Shown here piece by piece: positions 6,916-8,038 of a stretch of DNA of 8,038 nucleotides. The DNA is taken from contig DFHD01000073.1 in the NCBI GenBank assembly GCA_002372545.1, positions 33,903 to 41,940 of the forward strand, read 5' to 3'. The number at the start of each line of letters is the position of its first letter. Position 1 is the first letter of the stretch. The notes beneath the pieces are model-generated. The model had not been told where the DNA came from and searched no databases. It saw only the letters and a list, made by a program, of their open reading frames with translations. The translations under genes were made by a program, and so were the position numbers. Origin of the DNA: Lachnospiraceae bacterium UBA3732. Lineage in GTDB: Bacteria > Bacillota > Clostridia > Lachnospirales > Lachnospiraceae.

Positions 6916-6956
6916 AGTTATGAACAATAAATAGATTTGAATGGAGGTGAGAGTAT

Positions 6957-7148
6957 ATGACAGTGCTGAATGATTTAGATCATACTTGTGGAATATCAGA
7001 TGAAAAGCTTACAGAACTCTTTAAAGAGTCTATTCGAATTGATGATGAGATTAGAAAGATAAAGGGACTACCAGTTGCCCGTTATGATGATGAAACGGGA
7101 AGAGCCTATTTGGAATATCCTGATGGGAGGATTGAGTATGTTGAATGA
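6957..7148 (+). CDS. Small antitoxin-like protein upstream of zeta-type kinase
   Basis: This 63-residue acidic, soluble protein has an excellent ribosome site (GGAGGTGA, 6943-6950, before ATG 6957). It has an N-terminal helical stretch (about 14-37, EKLTELFKESIRIDDEIRKI). A compact C-terminal segment follows, LPVARYDDETGRAYLEYPDG, ending EYVE, which looks like a small beta hairpin. It is not recognisably the epsilon or PezA antitoxin, and no helix-turn-helix is evident. Its last 11 nt overlap the toxin start, so translation is probably coupled, and order (small acidic partner first) fits a type II toxin-antitoxin pair. The antitoxin role is inferred from size, charge, order and overlap only. 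Codon use is A+T-rich like the next gene and unlike the flanking genes. Confidence 0.75.
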   Translation: MTVLNDLDHTCGISDEKLTELFKESIRIDDEIRKIKGLPVARYDDETGRAYLEYPDGRIEYVE

Positions 7149-7719
7149 TGATAAAGTGATTCTTCCGGAGGTGATAGTGTATGCTGGACCAAATGGAAGT
7201 GGTAAGTCAACAATTACCAAGATGGCTAAGATTGTAGGTGTATATATAAATGCAGATGATATAAAGAAGGCAAGTTTATGTTCTGATCTAGAAGCAGCAG
7301 TGAAGGCAGAGGAACTGAGAGAAAAAGCATTGGAATCTGGTGATGATTTTACATTTGAAACGGTATTATCTACAAGAAGAAATCTGGACTTATTAATAAA
7401 AGCAAAGGAAAAGGGGTATTTCATTCGTTGTATCTATGTATTAACATCAAAGCCGGAGATAAATATTTCAAGAGTTAAGATTAGAGAACAATCAGGTGGT
7501 CACGGAGTACCAGAAGATAAAGTAAGGACGAGATATTATAGAGCATTGGATTTGATTCCAGAATTGATACAAGTATGTGATGTAATGCATATTTATGATA
7601 ACACCAAAGAACCATTTAGAATATTTAAGAAGAGAAAAGATATTTATTTTTGTTGGGAAAATAAATATTGGACAAAAGAAAGAATTGAGCAACTAACTGG
7701 TGTTACGTATTATCAGTAA
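7138..7719 (+). CDS. Zeta-toxin-type P-loop kinase (COG4185-like)
   Basis: This is a cytoplasmic P-loop kinase of the zeta toxin/AAA_33 group. Characterised zeta toxins phosphorylate UDP-N-acetylglucosamine and block cell-wall synthesis. Small stand-alone members like this one (193 residues; zeta and PezT are about 250-290) are less well defined. The Walker A loop is GPNGSGKST (17-25). NADDI (38-42) sits where zeta enzymes hold the catalytic Asp. FETVLST (73-79), the arginines R112 and R116, and GGHGVPEDKVRTRY (120-133) match the lid and nucleotide-binding signature of the family. Start ATG 7138 has GGGAGG (7125-7130) seven bases ahead, and the P-loop then falls at the usual N-terminal position. 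The in-frame ATG at 7075 would add 21 unlikely residues inside the antitoxin gene. It overlaps the antitoxin by 11 nt. No residue of the core motifs appears lost, so the protein is probably active. Confidence 0.85.
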   Translation: MLNDDKVILPEVIVYAGPNGSGKSTITKMAKIVGVYINADDIKKASLCSDLEAAVKAEELREKALESGDDFTFETVLSTRRNLDLLIKAKEKGYFIRCIYVLTSKPEINISRVKIREQSGGHGVPEDKVRTRYYRALDLIPELIQVCDVMHIYDNTKEPFRIFKKRKDIYFCWENKYWTKERIEQLTGVTYYQ

Positions 7720-7738
7720 AAAAGTTAGATGGTATGAT
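7710..7738 (+). promoter_or_regulatory. Probable promoter of the structured RNA segment
   Basis: TTATCA (7710-7715; 4 of 6 matches to TTGACA), a 17-nt spacer and TATGAT (7733-7738) preceded by TGG form an extended -10 promoter. It overlaps the toxin stop codon. The same TGG-TATGAT core drives ktrB in this window. Predicted start is near 7745. Confidence 0.5.
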
Positions 7739-7878
7739 AGATGATATTTTCCTGCATTTGTCATAGGAAATGTAGAAAAATGGCGGAGCAAGAGGATACA
7801 CAGCAACACCCTCTGACTCTGGGCGTTAGGTGCCGGTGGCACCTGGTTTTAGCCACCCGAAGCTATGCTGAGGGCGAC

Positions 7879-7908
7879 CATTTCAAGGTTCGAATCCTTG
7901 AACCCCTG
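7879..7908 (+). repeat. Right direct repeat (attR-like), copy of tRNA-Gln 3' end
   Basis: Bases 7879-7900 are identical to tRNA-Gln 6735-6756 and include the full T-arm. The acceptor part reads AACCCCT-G instead of TACCCCA-G. Both differences fall at the two ends of the acceptor strand, where it could no longer pair fully with the tRNA-Gln 5' strand. The copy has therefore lost selection as tRNA or came from a slightly different site. Confidence 0.75.
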
Positions 7909-7913
7909 CACTT

Positions 7914-7944
7914 AGACCTCGGTAGATTACCGAGGTCTTTTTTT
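7914..7944 (+). terminator. Strong intrinsic terminator at the right islet boundary
   Basis: A perfect 11-bp stem, AGACCTCGGTA (7914-7924) with TACCGAGGTCT (7928-7938), and a 3-nt loop are followed by a 7-T run (7938-7944, first T in the stem). It begins five bases after the attR-like repeat, the distance expected for a tRNA gene terminator. It is probably the original terminator of the target tRNA gene. It has no T-run on the - strand, so it serves only rightward transcripts. Confidence 0.9.
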
Positions 7945-7963
7945 GCAAAGTGGTTAAACCGAC

Positions 7964-8038
7964 TTAAAACTGCACTTTGAACGTGCTTCCTTCCCCCAGC
8001 TTGCTGTCAACGGTCAGCTTCCCTCCCATACCTTCGAT
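7964..8038 (-). CDS. Sensor histidine kinase, C-terminal end (truncated by window edge)
   Basis: Read on the - strand, the last 24 residues are IEGMGGKLTVDSKLGEGSTF followed by KVQF and a TAA stop. This is the end of the HATPase_c ATP-binding domain. The MGGxLxVxSxxGxGSTF pattern is the G2 box and final strand of sensor kinases, which autophosphorylate a histidine in two-component signalling. Most of the gene lies beyond the window, so the signal sensed and partner regulator are unknown. It converges on the islet and has host-like base composition. Confidence 0.85.
   Translation of the reverse strand: MEGMGGKLTVDSKLGEGSTFKVQF

Larger units (their letters stand above)
6735..7908 (+). mobile_element. 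Minimal tRNA-Gln-bounded islet carrying a toxin-antitoxin pair (no integrase)
   Basis: The islet is bounded by 30-nt direct repeats derived from the tRNA-Gln 3' end, 1144 bp apart between equivalent bases. Inside are a terminator, an antitoxin-like gene, a zeta-type kinase gene and a structured RNA-like segment. DNA from about 6806 to 7780 is strikingly A+T-rich (AGA, ATA, TTA and AAA codons) compared with the G+C-rich genes on both sides, which indicates foreign origin. No integrase, recombinase, transposase or terminal inverted repeats are visible. It is therefore either a passively mobilised satellite or the deletion remnant of a larger integrative element. The left repeat completes a functional tRNA, as integrating elements usually do. 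Confidence 0.6.
7745..7944 (+). ncRNA. Candidate structured RNA with tRNA-Gln-like elements
   Basis: A possible transcript of about 200 nt runs from the promoter at 7710-7738 to the terminator at 7914-7944. Visible helices, in order, are as follows. TTTCCT/AGGAAA (7748-7753/7765-7770). AACaCCC/GGGcGTT (7805-7811/7821-7827, one A-C mismatch, 9-nt loop). AGGTGCC/GGCACCT (7828-7834/7838-7844), directly abutting the previous helix. CCC-GA-AGC/GCT-GA-GGG (7856-7863/7867-7874), with tandem G-A pairs. An intact tRNA T-arm (7884-7900) comes last. From 7781 it also lines up with tRNA-Gln: 7803-7819 matches 6715-6731 at 14 of 17 bases, including CTCTGACTC, and the T-arm follows after 56 extra nt. It cannot form a normal acceptor or anticodon stem, so it is not a working tRNA. 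It could instead be a degenerate tRNA scar with an insertion. An open frame across it (7741-7980) is considered incidental. Confidence 0.4.

Noticed and set aside
7821..7834. GTTAGGT, matching the integron core site GTTRRRY
   Set aside because: There is no RYYYAAC partner at attC spacing, no L-boxes, and no integron integrase or cassette array.
7835..7843. T-box-like GGTGGCACC (UGGC could pair with a G-ending tRNA such as tRNA-Gln)
   Set aside because: There is no stem I or specifier loop, and the flanking consensus is missing. No + strand gene follows the terminator. The sequence is explained by the local hairpin.
7845..7870. GTTTTAG and AGCTATGCTG, resembling a type II CRISPR repeat
   Set aside because: The two pieces are separated, there is one copy only, and no spacers, cas9 or tracrRNA are present. 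This is chance similarity.
7741..7980. 79-codon open frame across the candidate RNA (internal ATG at 7780)
   Set aside because: There is no Shine-Dalgarno before either ATG. The frame runs through the tRNA T-arm copy and the whole intrinsic terminator, which would be odd for a real gene. No protein family is recognised.

Overview
The window looks like chromosomal DNA from a Gram-positive anaerobe of the Clostridia, most likely a Lachnospiraceae-type gut bacterium. This is inferred from purine-rich Shine-Dalgarno sites, intrinsic terminators, a KtrB/KtrA-type potassium system, a Tex protein, a tRNA-Gln that does not encode CCA, and moderately high G+C with many CTG, GGC and CGG codons. The exact taxon cannot be fixed from the sequence alone.

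Left part (1-6615), all on the + strand: the C-terminal half of a sodium:solute symporter closed by a strong terminator; a two-gene potassium-uptake operon (ktrB channel subunit, ktrA RCK regulatory subunit) behind a good sigma-A promoter; a uridine-phosphorylase-type nucleoside phosphorylase that starts at TTG; a small glutamine-rich protein with a 33-bp tandem repeat, also best started at TTG; and tex, an RNA-binding transcription accessory protein, 17 nt downstream of it. This is ordinary host sequence.

Right part (6647-7944): a complete tRNA-Gln(CUG) gene with its own promoter is followed by about 1.1 kb of different DNA. The last 30 nt of the tRNA gene recur 1144 bp downstream at 7879-7908 with two mismatches, the layout left by site-specific integration into a tRNA 3' end. 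Between the repeats lie A+T-rich DNA with a small antitoxin-like gene overlapping a compact zeta-toxin-type kinase gene, then a G+C-rich, highly structured segment with its own plausible extended -10 promoter. That segment ends in the tRNA-Gln T-arm copy and an 11-bp-stem terminator. No integrase is present. I read this as a minimal tRNA-bounded toxin-antitoxin islet, with a candidate tRNA-like noncoding RNA at its right end.

Beyond the islet, the last 75 bases hold the C-terminus of a sensor histidine kinase on the - strand, which marks the return to host DNA.
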